Below, piece by piece: positions 46,261 through 56,671 of a DNA stretch of 64,000 nucleotides (positions are counted from its first letter, which is position 1; each line of letters starts with the position of its first letter). The position numbers and the translations under genes were made by a program. The stretch spans positions 3,286,001 through 3,350,000 of the forward strand of contig OZ244815.1 in NCBI GenBank assembly GCA_965220235.1, given 5' to 3'. The stretch comes from Bin55 sp965220235 (lineage in GTDB: Bacteria; Pseudomonadota; Gammaproteobacteria; Pseudomonadales; Azotimanducaceae). Below the pieces are notes generated by a model, which worked only from the letters and a program-made list of their open reading frames with translations, was not told where the DNA came from and ran no database searches.

Positions 46261-47711
46261 GGCGCGAACGACTCGTCAAGACTTGGATGTTGCTCATGCC
46301 AGTCCGTCTCGCGCTGAAATGCCATCCCACCCGCGAGTACATCACCTTCCCCAAAGTGTGGCCCGATCAATTGCATGCCAACTGGCAAGCCATCTATGAA
46401 GCCGCACGGCAAAGACAGTGCCGGTAATCCTGCCAAACTCACTGGAATGGTGTAGAGATCCTGCTTATACATTTCAACCGGATCTGATCTCAATGATCCA
46501 ATCTCAAATGCGGTCGTGGGAGTAACCGGCGCCAGGATCAAGTCAACTGACTCAAACGCTGCGAGAAATCCATCACGTACCAAACGACGTATTTTTTGAG
46601 CTTTGAGATAGTACGCATCAAAATACCCAACCGAGAGCGAATAGGTACCGGTCAAGATTCGCCGCTTAACCTCCAGACCAAACCCCTCACTGCGCGATCG
46701 GCAGTACATATCGAGTAGATCCTCAGATGCCTCCGTTCGATGACCATAACGCACACCATCGTAACGCGCGAGATTCGTTGATGCTTCCGCACTCGAAAGA
46801 ACGTAATACGCCGCAACTGCAGCGTCGATGTATGGGAGCTCAATAACCTCGATTTTGTGACCTAACGCTTCAAACTGCCGTCGTGCCTGTTGAATACACT
46901 CCGCAATCCGCTCGTCGAGACCTTCCATGAGTGAATCTGGATAGCCAATCACATACGGTCGTTCACGTCTTGGTAAAACGGTTTTCTTGACACGAGCTGA
47001 GGTCGAATCCCGAGGATCATGACCTTCCATGGCCGCCAGTAGCTCGTAGACATCATCAGCACTGTGTGCTATAGGACCACCTTGATCCAAACTTGAAGCG
47101 AATGCGATCATGCCAAACCTAGACACTCGTCCATACGTCGGTTTCAGTCCAGTAACTCCACATAAACTGGCTGGTTGTCGGATTGAACCACCCGTATCGG
47201 ACCCGGTCGCCAAAGGCGTCATGCCGCTTGCTACAGACGCTACGGCACCACCAGAAGAACCACCAGGCACGCATCTCATATTCCAAGGATTACGAACGCC
47301 ACCGAAGTAACTCGTTTCGTTGGAGGAGCCCATCGCAAACTCATCCATATTCGTTTTGCCTAGCGTGATGGCGCCTGCATCCGATATTTGTTCGACTACC
47401 GTCGCGTCGTAAGGGGCGATGAATGATTTCAACATATTTGATGCACATGTTGTTCGTACACCAGCGGTACAAAACAGATCCTTATGTGCAATCGGAATGC
47501 CGCACAATGGTTGGGAATGTGACAACGCTAACTGTCGATCTGCGACGGCAGCGCGTTCTAAGCATCGCTCCGTGTCTACGGTAATGAAGCAGTTAATTCG
47601 ATCATTGAGCTCCGCTATGCGATCTAAATAGAACTGAGTAAGTTCTACCGCGCTGTATTTCTTTGCTTGGAGATCGGTACGAAGTTCCCGCACCCCGACG
47701 AATGGCTTCAA
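46257..47711 (-). CDS. gatA: Asp/Glu-tRNA amidotransferase subunit A
   Basis: 484-residue amidase-signature protein. The Ser-cisSer-Lys triad is visible as Lys in GIPIAHKDLF and the serines in GGSSGGAVASVASG and GSDTGGSIRQPA. It releases ammonia from glutamine for the GatB reaction. ATGA overlaps on both sides (gatC upstream, gatB downstream) make gatCAB a tightly coupled operon. Confidence 0.95.
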   Translation of the reverse strand: MKPFVGVRELRTDLQAKKYSAVELTQFYLDRIAELNDRINCFITVDTERCLERAAVADRQLALSHSQPLCGIPIAHKDLFCTAGVRTTCASNMLKSFIAPYDATVVEQISDAGAITLGKTNMDEFAMGSSNETSYFGGVRNPWNMRCVPGGSSGGAVASVASGMTPLATGSDTGGSIRQPASLCGVTGLKPTYGRVSRFGMIAFASSLDQGGPIAHSADDVYELLAAMEGHDPRDSTSARVKKTVLPRRERPYVIGYPDSLMEGLDERIAECIQQARRQFEALGHKIEVIELPYIDAAVAAYYVLSSAEASTNLARYDGVRYGHRTEASEDLLDMYCRSRSEGFGLEVKRRILTGTYSLSVGYFDAYYLKAQKIRRLVRDGFLAAFESVDLILAPVTPTTAFEIGSLRSDPVEMYKQDLYTIPVSLAGLPALSLPCGFIDGLPVGMQLIGPHFGEGDVLAGGMAFQRETDWHEQHPSLDESFAP

Positions 47712-47995
47712 CGCTGATCCAATACTTTCGGCACGAGATAAAAACCATCTGCAGTCTTAGGGGCGATCGATTGGAATACGTCCCGATCTTCGTCTACGAC
47801 AGCCCGATCCTCGCGTAAAGGTTGATCTAGATCCACTGCGTGTGCGAGTGGTTCAACACCTTCTGTATCGACTTGATCCATGATCTCGATGAACCCGATG
47901 ATCGCATCTAAATCTCGACTTATCTTCTCCCTGGCTTCCCCATCAAGAGACAATTGGCTCAAGGTCATAAGACGTTGGATCGTTAGTTCGTCCAT
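47708..47995 (-). CDS. gatC: Asp/Glu-tRNA amidotransferase subunit C
   Basis: 95 residues with the GatC pattern: ISRDLDAIIGFIEIMDQVDT, EGVEPLAHAVDL and LREDRAV, near-standard length. It wraps around GatA and GatB and stabilises the complex. First gene of the operon; it is divergent from mreB across an AT-rich region. Confidence 0.93.
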   Translation of the reverse strand: MDELTIQRLMTLSQLSLDGEAREKISRDLDAIIGFIEIMDQVDTEGVEPLAHAVDLDQPLREDRAVVDEDRDVFQSIAPKTADGFYLVPKVLDQR

Positions 47996-48315
47996 TCTGC
48001 GAGCATATACAAAAATTGAGGCGTCATTTTAAGAACGAACAACAATCGAAGAACATGGAATTTTATCTGTTTATACGTATAGTTAAATATTCAAAATACC
48101 ATGAAAACCTTCTACGTTGACTCACCTTTGTAAGAGAATCAGATCAATACTGTCATAGATTTGTCGTTGCATTTGATCATTTTTGCGATCTTGAGTTAAG
48201 CAAGTATGTTCGTGGTATCACTTGGCATAGATTTATTGGTTTATGTGCCGCCGAGTTTTGTTTTGCTTTGGTATTCTTACCGCCCTCCATCAATCTACTA
48301 CCGAGTAATGTTGCG
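47996..48315. promoter_or_regulatory. AT-rich divergent promoter region between gatC and mreB
   Basis: 320 bp with no gene. Several AT-rich runs (for example 48055-48100) should hold the divergent promoters, but no -35/-10 pair with good spacing stands out; TTGACT at 48117-48122 lacks a matching -10. The mreB frame stays open back to 48268, but that part does not resemble MreB. Confidence 0.4.
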
Positions 48316-49341
48316 TTGCTAAAGACCCTCTTCGGAATGTTCTCGGAAGACTTATCTATTGATCTGGGAACTGCTAACACCCTTATAGTCGCCAAAGACC
48401 GCGGAATAGTACTAAACGAACCTACAGTAGTTGCATTAAGAAGAGAACCTCGTAGTGTTGTAGCGGTAGGCACCGATGCTAAACGTCTTCTCGGGATTAG
48501 TCCGCAGAACATTGAAGTAATTCGTCCCATGAAGGACGGGCAAGTTGCTGACTTCGAAGTTACTAACACGATGTTAGCCCACTTCATCAAGATGGCAAAC
48601 GGCAACCGCGTCTTGCCATCCTATCCTCGCGTCATCATTTGCATACCCGCTCAATCTACTTCCATTGAGAAACGAGCAATTCGGGATTCTGCGAGGTCTG
48701 CGGGTGCGCGGGAGATTTACCTCATTGAGGAACCACTTGCCGCAGCTGTTGGGGCTGGCTTACCGGTCCAAGAAGCAAGTGGCAGTATGGTCGTAGACAT
48801 AGGTGGCGGAACGACGGACGTCGCAATTCTCTCAGCCGGTTCGATCGCCAATTCCGAATCTTTGAAATGTGCTGGAAACGCTTTCGACAACGATATCATC
48901 ACGTACGTCCGTCAGAAGCACGGGTGCAGAATCGGCGAGCTAACTGCAGAAAAGATCAAGCATGAGATCGGTACAGCGATCGAACTTCCCAAAACTAAAC
49001 AACTAGAGATGACGATTCAAGGACAACACCTTGAATCAGGGATGCCTAAGCGATTCAACCTGGACAGCAACGATCTATACCTTGCTTTAAATGTATCCGT
49101 GAACCAAATCGTGGACGCTGTGCGACGATGCCTTGAAAAGAGCCAACCACAGCTAATCGTAGATATCGCAGATCGTGGTATCGTCCTAACCGGCGGCGGC
49201 GCATTACTTTCAGGTCTCGATCAACGGATTCGCGACGCGACGGACACACCTGTAGTCATAGCAAGCGACCCGCTAAAGTGTGTAGCCGATGGGTGCGGTC
49301 GTATTCTCCAGGAAGGTAACGCGCCGGAATACCAGACATAG
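48316..49341 (+). CDS. mreB: Rod-shape-determining actin homologue MreB
   Basis: Actin-like ATPase. The TTG at 48316 gives LKTLFGMFSEDLSIDLGTAN, matching the family start; an upstream TTG at 48268 would add 16 residues without counterpart. Phosphate-1 motif DLGTANT, phosphate-2 VVDIGGGTTDVAI, adenosine motif ILTGGGALL. About 341 residues. It forms membrane filaments that guide lateral wall synthesis with MreC and MreD, encoded next, so the cells are probably rod-shaped. Confidence 0.95.
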   Translation: MLKTLFGMFSEDLSIDLGTANTLIVAKDRGIVLNEPTVVALRREPRSVVAVGTDAKRLLGISPQNIEVIRPMKDGQVADFEVTNTMLAHFIKMANGNRVLPSYPRVIICIPAQSTSIEKRAIRDSARSAGAREIYLIEEPLAAAVGAGLPVQEASGSMVVDIGGGTTDVAILSAGSIANSESLKCAGNAFDNDIITYVRQKHGCRIGELTAEKIKHEIGTAIELPKTKQLEMTIQGQHLESGMPKRFNLDSNDLYLALNVSVNQIVDAVRRCLEKSQPQLIVDIADRGIVLTGGGALLSGLDQRIRDATDTPVVIASDPLKCVADGCGRILQEGNAPEYQT

Positions 49342-49406
49342 CGGGAATTAGCAAGCGTGCGTGCCATCCTTGTGATCTGCGTGGATCCTTAAAGGTCAAC
49401 TAGCCG

Positions 49407-50234
49407 ATGGCTCTACGCTCTGGACAGACGATTCAGAACACACATTTATTTTTGGCGTTACTTATTAGTTCTGTTCTGTTACTTGCAGTTAGTGCGAACA
49501 CGAGATACCTAACACCGATCGAAACGGTAATCCGATGGCTTTCGCAACCGATCGTTTACGTCGCCCATTTGCCTGCCAACGCCAAAGAAGCAGCTGGGTC
49601 CTACGTGGTATCGATGGACGAACTCCACAACAGGAACGACCAATTGTTAAAGGACGTCAGTCGATTGAACGCAACGATCGCTGAATTGACCCAAGCCCAA
49701 AGAACCATCGCGGAGCTCCGCGAAGCCTTAGGTTATGTCCAAGAGAACACACGAACACAAGTGCTTTCCGAAATCGTGCAGGTGAATCCTAATCGGCAAA
49801 GGTTAGAGGTGATGATCAATGCAGGTGAACAACAAGGCATCGAAGTAGACAGAGGAGTCTTGGATCCTTGGGGCGTATACGGTCGAACCGTAGAGGTCTT
49901 TCCCAATTCTGCTCGTGTTTTGCTACTGAATGATGAGCGACACGCGACCCCTGTCCTCGTGAGCCGAACACGACAATATTTCATAGCATCTGGTAACGGA
50001 CCCGATGAACCACTCACGTTAGACAACGTGAACCTAAGTAGCGATATTCGAGTAGGTGATACAGTAGTGACATCCGGTCTCGGTGGTGTATTCCCGGAAG
50101 GTCTCGTGGTCGGGGTCGTCGAATCAGTAACCGATGTCGTTTCAGAGTCGCTCAAGCGGGTAACAGTTTCCCCTATCGCGAAGGTCAAAGCGAAGTCATA
50201 CCTGCACGTTATTTCATCGGTTGAACAACCATGA
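49407..50234 (+). CDS. mreC: Cell-shape protein MreC
   Basis: 275 residues: one N-terminal membrane helix (about 15-32), a coiled coil (about 70-110: LLKDVSRLNATIAELTQAQ) and the periplasmic beta domain (GVYGRTVEVFPNSARVLLLND and GDTVVTSGLGGVFPEGL). It links MreB to the penicillin-binding proteins. Ends in an ATGA overlap with mreD. Confidence 0.94.
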   Translation: MALRSGQTIQNTHLFLALLISSVLLLAVSANTRYLTPIETVIRWLSQPIVYVAHLPANAKEAAGSYVVSMDELHNRNDQLLKDVSRLNATIAELTQAQRTIAELREALGYVQENTRTQVLSEIVQVNPNRQRLEVMINAGEQQGIEVDRGVLDPWGVYGRTVEVFPNSARVLLLNDERHATPVLVSRTRQYFIASGNGPDEPLTLDNVNLSSDIRVGDTVVTSGLGGVFPEGLVVGVVESVTDVVSESLKRVTVSPIAKVKAKSYLHVISSVEQP

Positions 50235-50734
50235 CCGACACTCAAGCGTGGTCTTACTTCTTGCTGACGACGGTCTTAGCCTTGATCTTGACTATAGCAC
50301 CAATGCCATTCGATGTGCCGGAGTGGCTAAGAAATTTAAAACCTGATTGGATCGTACTGTGCTGGTTTTTCTGGATCTCATTTCAGCACGAACGATGCTC
50401 ATTGATCATGGCGTTCGTCGTTGGTTTGATTCTCGATGTGCTATATGATGAACCATTAGGCATCAACTCGCTTTTGTTACTCGCCTTGGTTTTTGCGGGT
50501 CGTCTTTCACTTCGATTCATTCAATCAAGCGTCGGTCTCCGGTCATCTATCACCGTTTTTATATTGTGTTTTTTAGTTACCGTGACGAAATCGTTGTATC
50601 TACTTGCTACGCTTGACGTTGACGTTCAAGTAAGTAGCGTCGTGATGCCACCCATTGCGACGCTCATATGGTGGGTTTTGTTAATTCCAATTCTTATGTC
50701 AGAGCACTCGCAATTCCGCGACTCCGTTCAGTGA
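50231..50734 (+). CDS. mreD: Cell-shape membrane protein MreD
   Basis: 167-residue inner-membrane protein with five hydrophobic segments; the FLWISFQHERCSLIMAFVVG-like centre (here WFFWISFQHERCS) and GLILDVLYDEPLGINSLLLL are typical MreD. ATGA overlap with mreC at the start and a GTGA overlap with maf at the end. Confidence 0.92.
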   Translation: MTDTQAWSYFLLTTVLALILTIAPMPFDVPEWLRNLKPDWIVLCWFFWISFQHERCSLIMAFVVGLILDVLYDEPLGINSLLLLALVFAGRLSLRFIQSSVGLRSSITVFILCFLVTVTKSLYLLATLDVDVQVSSVVMPPIATLIWWVLLIPILMSEHSQFRDSVQ

Positions 50735-51339
50735 ACGAGCCGCAGGTTACTTTAGCTTCTGCTTCCCCTCGCCGAGCAGCACTGCTTCGACAGATCGGGA
50801 TTAGATTCGAGATCAAACCGAGCAATATTCTTGAACGGCAACTCTCGCACGAATCACCCGACACTTACGTTCTACGCCTCGCGCGCGCGAAAGCTCTAGC
50901 GGTACAGCACGATTCTCTACCTGCTATCGGCGCAGACACCATCGTGGTTCTAAATGGTCAAATCCTTGAGAAGCCGAATGACCGGGAAGATGCATTGAAA
51001 ATGCTGCAGTTGATGCAAGGAGAGCGCCACAGCGTGCTAACGGGTGTGTGTATCAGCGATGGTGAGACAGAACGATCTGTGCTCGCCACAGCAGAAGTCC
51101 AGTTCAGAAAGGCAACGCGTACGGAATTGAGTAAATACTGGGAGAGTGACGAACCCGTTGATAAAGCGGGGGCTTACGGTATACAAGGACTTGGGGCAAT
51201 CTTTATCACAGGCATTTGTGGTCAACCAAGCACTGTTGCTGGACTGCCATTAGTCGAAACGAATCAGTTACTTTACGACTTTGGCGTGGACGTTTGGAGA
51301 GATCGTAAAGCCATGTTGCAAGAGAGATTACAGGTCTAA
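50731..51339 (+). CDS. maf: Maf-type nucleotide pyrophosphatase
   Basis: From the GTG at 50731 the protein starts NEPQVTLASASPRRAALLRQ, the standard Maf start, about 202 residues; a GTG-like start at 50668 would overlap mreD by 67 bp and is less likely. DTIVVLNGQILEKP and the C-terminal GAYGIQGLGAIFI are conserved. Maf proteins hydrolyse modified or UTP/dTTP-type nucleotides. Its place after mreBCD is conserved in gammaproteobacteria, but RNase G (rng), usually next, is absent. Confidence 0.93.
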   Translation: MNEPQVTLASASPRRAALLRQIGIRFEIKPSNILERQLSHESPDTYVLRLARAKALAVQHDSLPAIGADTIVVLNGQILEKPNDREDALKMLQLMQGERHSVLTGVCISDGETERSVLATAEVQFRKATRTELSKYWESDEPVDKAGAYGIQGLGAIFITGICGQPSTVAGLPLVETNQLLYDFGVDVWRDRKAMLQERLQV

Positions 51340-51342
51340 AAC

Positions 51343-54300
51343 GTGCTCGAACTCGCGCGCAAGAGTTTCTACCTGGCGACAGTTCTAATCGTCTTATGCG
51401 CTATCACACTAACTGCCGGACGTCTTTTCTCGATGTATCCGGAATACGTTCAGCAGTTTGCGAATACAAGACTTGCGGCTCAAGGCATTGAAATCTTCGG
51501 GCTCGAGTCTCATTGGCGCCTTACAAACCCAATCATCGAGATCGACCGTATTCGACTACCAGAAGGGTTCGCGCGTGACGTAATAGTCGAAGTTGCGGTA
51601 TTCGAGAGTCTCATTCGTAACCAGTTCGTCGCTCGCCGGCTCTTCATCGACGAACTAGATCTTGACATTGAACTGATCGAGCAGCAATCAGAGTTCAACT
51701 TTTTGAAGCTCATCGATCAGATTCAAGCCAACTTCGATTGGGTTAGGCATACGGATGAACTTGAGTTAAACGCCGGATTGACACTCAGGCGTGATCAAGC
51801 TCTTCAGCGTTTCGATATGAGAGTTCATGCCGTTAATCAAGAAGGAGTTCATCGGTATCGCGCCAAGCTTTGGCAAGATGATCGTAACGAACGCGGCACA
51901 GCAGAATTCGTTGCGGACGCCGTAGATACATTGCTAGATCTTCGGACCGGCAACTACCAAATGACTCTGAAGGTGCACGGTCTAGAGCTTGATCTACCTC
52001 TACTCACCGGTAACTCTCGACTTTCACGATATCGCCTCGACGGCGAAGCCGAATGGGAGAGCTCTAAGCGTCGCGTGCAAGGGCACCTTGATGTCGATAT
52101 CTTGCACCTCGACCGCGACCCATTAAACGCCCACATAGAAACCGTATTTGTTCAGTTTGATGATGAACCAGCACGATTTAAATTGCAGTCGGCATGGTTC
52201 GAGCAGGGGGAGCGTAAAGTCCCGTTACCCGAATTGGTGTTTGCATTTGGTGATGACTCATTGTTTGGGTCGACTTACAACGTGCAATTGCAGGGGCTTG
52301 TACCTATCACCACGGACTTCATCACGAACGGTGAAAACCAACTGCGCTGGCCGAACGGTGTTGGGATTAGCGGTACGTTTCAACGATATGAGTTTTTGCT
52401 CGACTCAGGTGGATTTCACTGGTACGCGGATGCTCGCGACTTGGTGTCCAAGAGCTTCGAGAACCTCCCACGAATGCAACTCGAAAGTGGCGCGTTGTAT
52501 GGAAATTCAAAACAGATTGCGATAGACGTGAGAAACTCGCCAAGTGGACTATTTCTAGACTCTCATTTTCAATCTCCTTGGCGTTTCGGTTCTGTATCCG
52601 GCTTTGCGGTTACCGACATGCGCAATCAGCAAGTCGGGTTGCACATGCGCGACGTAACGGCACATATCGCCTCGGACGACACGGAGAATCCAGATTCCCA
52701 ACTTAACGTTTCCTCACTGCTCAGACGAGAAGACGCAGAAATACAACTCAATGAATTGATACATGAACCAGTTTCCGCAACCTTTCGCGGGAGTATTCGG
52801 CACACACAGGGTAACGCGCCAGATTACCGCGTCGCCGTGCTGATTGAGTCGCTGAACACGTTGCTGCCTGCTCATCAGACCATCGAATTCATACCGAGCA
52901 AGTTAGTAGAAGACCTAGCTCGTTGGCGAAAGCAATACCTGGAAAGCGCAAGCTTTTTTGGAACTAGAGTCGCATACATGACATTTCGCGACGATGTATT
53001 TACCCAAAACGAGCGCGAGATGTCGATCGAGGGACAGTTCACCAACGGCACTGTCACATATCAATCCGACTGGCCGCCAATAACTAATTTGGGTGGTACT
53101 TGGCACGTCAACAACGACAGTATCGTCGTCACAGCAGATCGCGCCACTGTACAAGGCGCCGAATTACAAGATGCTGTTGCTAGGTTTCCTTTCGATAGCG
53201 ATAAACCGTTTCAGCTCATCTTCAAAGCAACGGCGAAAACACAAGATTTATTGGATTTCGCGCAAGGAAGTGGATTGAAGTCCTTCTTGCCAGTAATCGA
53301 CGTATCCTGGCATGGTGCCGGATTGGTGTCCATCGATGCCGATCTTTCGTTTCCATTCAAAGCCGTGCAGGACGAAAGTACGAATGTCAAAGCCAATCGT
53401 GACAACTTTCACATCAGCTTTGTGATGCACGATGCATCGTTGTACATGCCTAACTTCGACATCGAGTTCCATGAACTCAACGGTACAGCCGAATGGAATT
53501 CGCCGTACGACCTCATGGCGACACTTACGCGTGGAACCTTTTTCGACGAACCGATGGAGGGTGAGATCGTTTCAAAGCTTGATGAGGACCAGTCGGAGAT
53601 TGAGTTCCATCTACGCAGTCGGATCAACGCATCAAACGCGTTAACTATCTCTGGATTAGACGATATAGAGACCGGTCGAGGAATCACGGATTTCGAAGCA
53701 ACGTTGCGGGTTTATCCTGGGAGAAGCGAATCAACTAAGTTGCATATCACATCCGATCTCATGGGAATTGAATTCGATACACTCACGTCCGTCGCAGTTC
53801 AATCCGATGCACCAAACCCAAGTAATTTAAGGTTCGAGTTCCATGAAGATCGGACTGAACTCACCGTGTCAAGCCGCGACATCAAGGGTTGGATGACGTT
53901 AGCAGGAACACCAACTTCTATCCGCGAAGGAGCGATCGCTTTAGGTCCGAGAACAGCTGTTCCTGATCGGATATCCGATCACTTACACCTATCAGGTGCT
54001 CTCGATTCCTGGCTATATGGCACAGATGACTCTGAACAACTAGACGTACCCATCGTTCTCACGGACGTCGCCATTGAACGATTCAATGCTCTCGATCTCG
54101 AATTCGGCAATGTGGTGCTTAATGGCTCCTACGGAAACGACAACCTGGATGTGATAGTTGAATCGGATGAGTTCAACGGAACGATCGTTAAGCGACCTGA
54201 TAGTTCTTCTACCGAAATCCACGCAACGCAGCTTCTATGGACGCTGCCGAATGACACCGAGGGTGACGATCCGCTCGACGTTTCCGTGATGTCACAGATC

Positions 54301-55161
54301 GAACCTACGAAAGTCAGTATCGATGATCTACTGCTTCGAACGGACAGTGAATCCTTCGAATCTTGGGGTCAATGGAAATTCACCATGTCGCCAACAGACT
54401 ACGGCATAGAAATTTCCGATTTAACTGCCGATACTCGTGGACTACGTATCGAATCTGAAACACCAATCAAGTGGATTCGCGAGACCGATTCGACCGAGTT
54501 TGATGGAAGGATATACGGCGAGAATTTAGGCTCGATCTTGGAGGCGTGGGACTTTAATGCAAGCGTAGAAAGCGAACGATTCGAAGTGAATGCCAATATC
54601 AATTGGTCCGGTTCACCTTTAGCGGTCGACATCGCGAACTCGTCCGGTAAATTTCAGGCAACTGCCACAAACGGTCGATTTATCGAAATTGATCAAGGTG
54701 GCGATGTGTTCCGCTTAATCAGTCTCCTGAATTTTTCAAAAATCCTTAATCGACTCACTCTCGACTTCCGGGATGTAGCACAACAAGGTCTTCACTACGA
54801 CAACGCATCGATGGATGTGACTCTCGACAATGGTCTGCTTTCGTTTACAGAGCCATTGAGAATCGATGGACCTGGCGCTCGTCTACGTTTAGCAGGGAAA
54901 GTGAACACGCGTTCTGGTGAATTGAACAATGAACTTACGGTGAGAATTCCGCTTCACAAGGGGCTCCAAACCTACGTAGCGTATCTCGCCGCTACGAATC
55001 CCGCATCTAGTGTCGCGTATCTACTCGGAACCCTCCTCATCAGCGAACCTATAAAAGCACTATTTACTGCGCAATACGATATCAGTGGTGATTTGGATAA
55101 CCCTGTCCTTACCCGCGTTGGCTTAGAACCTACTCAAGCAAATCAGGTCGCAACGCCGTAG
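51343..55161 (+). CDS. yhdP: YhdP-family AsmA-like envelope protein
   Basis: 1272 residues, starting at a GTG four bases after maf. One N-terminal membrane helix (about 10-30) is followed by a very long periplasmic region of repeating amphipathic beta strands, ending in the AsmA/DUF3971-type C-terminus (FRLISLLNFSKILNRLTLDF, RIDGPGARLRLAGKVN). In E. coli YhdP is one of the bridge-like proteins thought to carry phospholipids to the outer membrane. Length matches (E. coli about 1266). Confidence 0.92.
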   Translation: MLELARKSFYLATVLIVLCAITLTAGRLFSMYPEYVQQFANTRLAAQGIEIFGLESHWRLTNPIIEIDRIRLPEGFARDVIVEVAVFESLIRNQFVARRLFIDELDLDIELIEQQSEFNFLKLIDQIQANFDWVRHTDELELNAGLTLRRDQALQRFDMRVHAVNQEGVHRYRAKLWQDDRNERGTAEFVADAVDTLLDLRTGNYQMTLKVHGLELDLPLLTGNSRLSRYRLDGEAEWESSKRRVQGHLDVDILHLDRDPLNAHIETVFVQFDDEPARFKLQSAWFEQGERKVPLPELVFAFGDDSLFGSTYNVQLQGLVPITTDFITNGENQLRWPNGVGISGTFQRYEFLLDSGGFHWYADARDLVSKSFENLPRMQLESGALYGNSKQIAIDVRNSPSGLFLDSHFQSPWRFGSVSGFAVTDMRNQQVGLHMRDVTAHIASDDTENPDSQLNVSSLLRREDAEIQLNELIHEPVSATFRGSIRHTQGNAPDYRVAVLIESLNTLLPAHQTIEFIPSKLVEDLARWRKQYLESASFFGTRVAYMTFRDDVFTQNEREMSIEGQFTNGTVTYQSDWPPITNLGGTWHVNNDSIVVTADRATVQGAELQDAVARFPFDSDKPFQLIFKATAKTQDLLDFAQGSGLKSFLPVIDVSWHGAGLVSIDADLSFPFKAVQDESTNVKANRDNFHISFVMHDASLYMPNFDIEFHELNGTAEWNSPYDLMATLTRGTFFDEPMEGEIVSKLDEDQSEIEFHLRSRINASNALTISGLDDIETGRGITDFEATLRVYPGRSESTKLHITSDLMGIEFDTLTSVAVQSDAPNPSNLRFEFHEDRTELTVSSRDIKGWMTLAGTPTSIREGAIALGPRTAVPDRISDHLHLSGALDSWLYGTDDSEQLDVPIVLTDVAIERFNALDLEFGNVVLNGSYGNDNLDVIVESDEFNGTIVKRPDSSSTEIHATQLLWTLPNDTEGDDPLDVSVMSQIEPTKVSIDDLLLRTDSESFESWGQWKFTMSPTDYGIEISDLTADTRGLRIESETPIKWIRETDSTEFDGRIYGENLGSILEAWDFNASVESERFEVNANINWSGSPLAVDIANSSGKFQATATNGRFIEIDQGGDVFRLISLLNFSKILNRLTLDFRDVAQQGLHYDNASMDVTLDNGLLSFTEPLRIDGPGARLRLAGKVNTRSGELNNELTVRIPLHKGLQTYVAYLAATNPASSVAYLLGTLLISEPIKALFTAQYDISGDLDNPVLTRVGLEPTQANQVATP

Positions 55162-55175
55162 CTGTGAAGGGTTTC

Positions 55176-55196
55176 GTCAACTGTTTAATAGTTGAC
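55176..55196 (+). other. Hairpin between yhdP and tldD
   Basis: GTCAACT (55176-55182) and AGTTGAC (55190-55196) form a 7-bp stem with a 7-nt AT-rich loop, 26 bp before the tldD start. No T-tract follows, so it is not a normal terminator; it may be a processing signal or operator. Confidence 0.4.
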
Positions 55197-55222
55197 GTGT
55201 GAATTAAGCGTTATAACGAGAC

Positions 55223-56671
55223 ATGTCAGATTCCTCCGCTCAGTCGCGTCAGAACTTACTTGAGCAGGCAGAACTTACCGATCAGGATCTCGCAGTGAAC
55301 GTCACGGACATGATGGACAGGCAGATCGACGATGCGGAGCTGTACATCCAGCACAGCCGAAGCGAAGCCTGGGCGCTAGAAGATGGCAAAGTCAAGGACG
55401 GGAGTTTTTCGGTAAGCCAAGGCGTTGGTGTTCGAGCCATCACTGGTGAAAAGACTGGATTTGCCCATACCAACGAACTAAACGAACGTGCGCTACGCAA
55501 GGCCTGTGTGATGGCGGCGTCCATCGCAGATCGCGGCGGGAACCGTCGTGCTGAAACGCCCGGCGATATACCGTTTCGACGACTCTATCCGGGCGGGGAT
55601 CCAACAGCTGGGGTGACGAATGAAGACAAGATTCGGTTTCTATCTGAGCTCGACCGTTTTACAAGAGAGATAGATCCGCGGATTGTCGAAGTATCTATCA
55701 GCATTAGAGGTTCATCGGACCGCGTTCTTGTTTACGGCAGCGATGGCACAAATCAGTTCGATGATCGTCCGTTGGTGAATTGCAGGATTCACGTGATCGT
55801 CAAGGACGGAACCCGATCTGAGTCGGGTACCGATGGGTCCGGCGGGCGTTATCCCTTGGACGTGTTCTTTCAGGAGGACTTCGCGACTGCGAAACAGATG
55901 GCGCGTGAAGCGGTTCGGATGGCAATCACTAAACTCGACTCCGTTCCGGCTCCAGCCGGTGAAATGCCTGTTGTTCTCGGTCCCGGATGGGCTGGTGTTT
56001 TACTGCATGAGGCGGTTGGTCATGGTCTAGAAGGTGACTGCGAGAGGAAAAACACGTCATGCTTCGCAGGGAAGATTGGGGAAAAGGTAGCAAATGAACT
56101 ATGTACCGTCATCGATGATGCCACGCTTGACGGTAGACGAGGGTCTCTCAGTATTGACGACGAAGGTACCCCAGGTCAGCGTACTGTGCTCATCGAAGAC
56201 GGAATATTGAGAGGATTCATGTGGGATAAGCACAATGCAATCCTCACAGGGAATCAAAGCACGGGGAACGGTCGTCGAGAGAGTTTTGCAAGTCTGACCA
56301 TACCTCGAATGACCAATACATTCTTGCTAGGTGGTGAGAGCGACCCCGAAGATATCGTTCGCAGCGTGTCCAAAGGGGTCTATTGCAGTGCGTTTTCAGG
56401 CGGTCAAGTCGATCCCTCGAGTGGCAGATTTGTCTTCGCTACAACCGAAGCCTATCTAATTGAGGATGGAAAACTCACTAGTCCCATACATGGTTGCATG
56501 TTGACCGGCTATCCATGGGACGTTATGAACAGTATTACGATGGTAGGGTCTGATTTTGCCTTAGACCCGGGAGTCGGTACCTGTGGCAAACAAGGTCAAG
56601 GGGTGCCGGTTGGCGTGGGACAACCAACCATAAAAGTTGAGCAGATCACGGTCGGAGGCACCTCCGCATGA
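55223..56671 (+). CDS. tldD: Metalloprotease TldD
   Basis: 482 residues. The zinc-binding HExxxH is in LLHEAVGHGLEGD; the region GVGVRAITGEKTGFAHT and the C-terminal PIHGCMLTGYPWDVMNSI are TldD-specific. With PmbA (TldE) it forms a heterodimeric protease that degrades unfolded peptides and matures modified peptides such as microcin B17, and acts on the CcdA antitoxin. pmbA follows with ATGA overlap, though in E. coli the two genes are separate. Confidence 0.95.
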   Translation: MSDSSAQSRQNLLEQAELTDQDLAVNVTDMMDRQIDDAELYIQHSRSEAWALEDGKVKDGSFSVSQGVGVRAITGEKTGFAHTNELNERALRKACVMAASIADRGGNRRAETPGDIPFRRLYPGGDPTAGVTNEDKIRFLSELDRFTREIDPRIVEVSISIRGSSDRVLVYGSDGTNQFDDRPLVNCRIHVIVKDGTRSESGTDGSGGRYPLDVFFQEDFATAKQMAREAVRMAITKLDSVPAPAGEMPVVLGPGWAGVLLHEAVGHGLEGDCERKNTSCFAGKIGEKVANELCTVIDDATLDGRRGSLSIDDEGTPGQRTVLIEDGILRGFMWDKHNAILTGNQSTGNGRRESFASLTIPRMTNTFLLGGESDPEDIVRSVSKGVYCSAFSGGQVDPSSGRFVFATTEAYLIEDGKLTSPIHGCMLTGYPWDVMNSITMVGSDFALDPGVGTCGKQGQGVPVGVGQPTIKVEQITVGGTSA

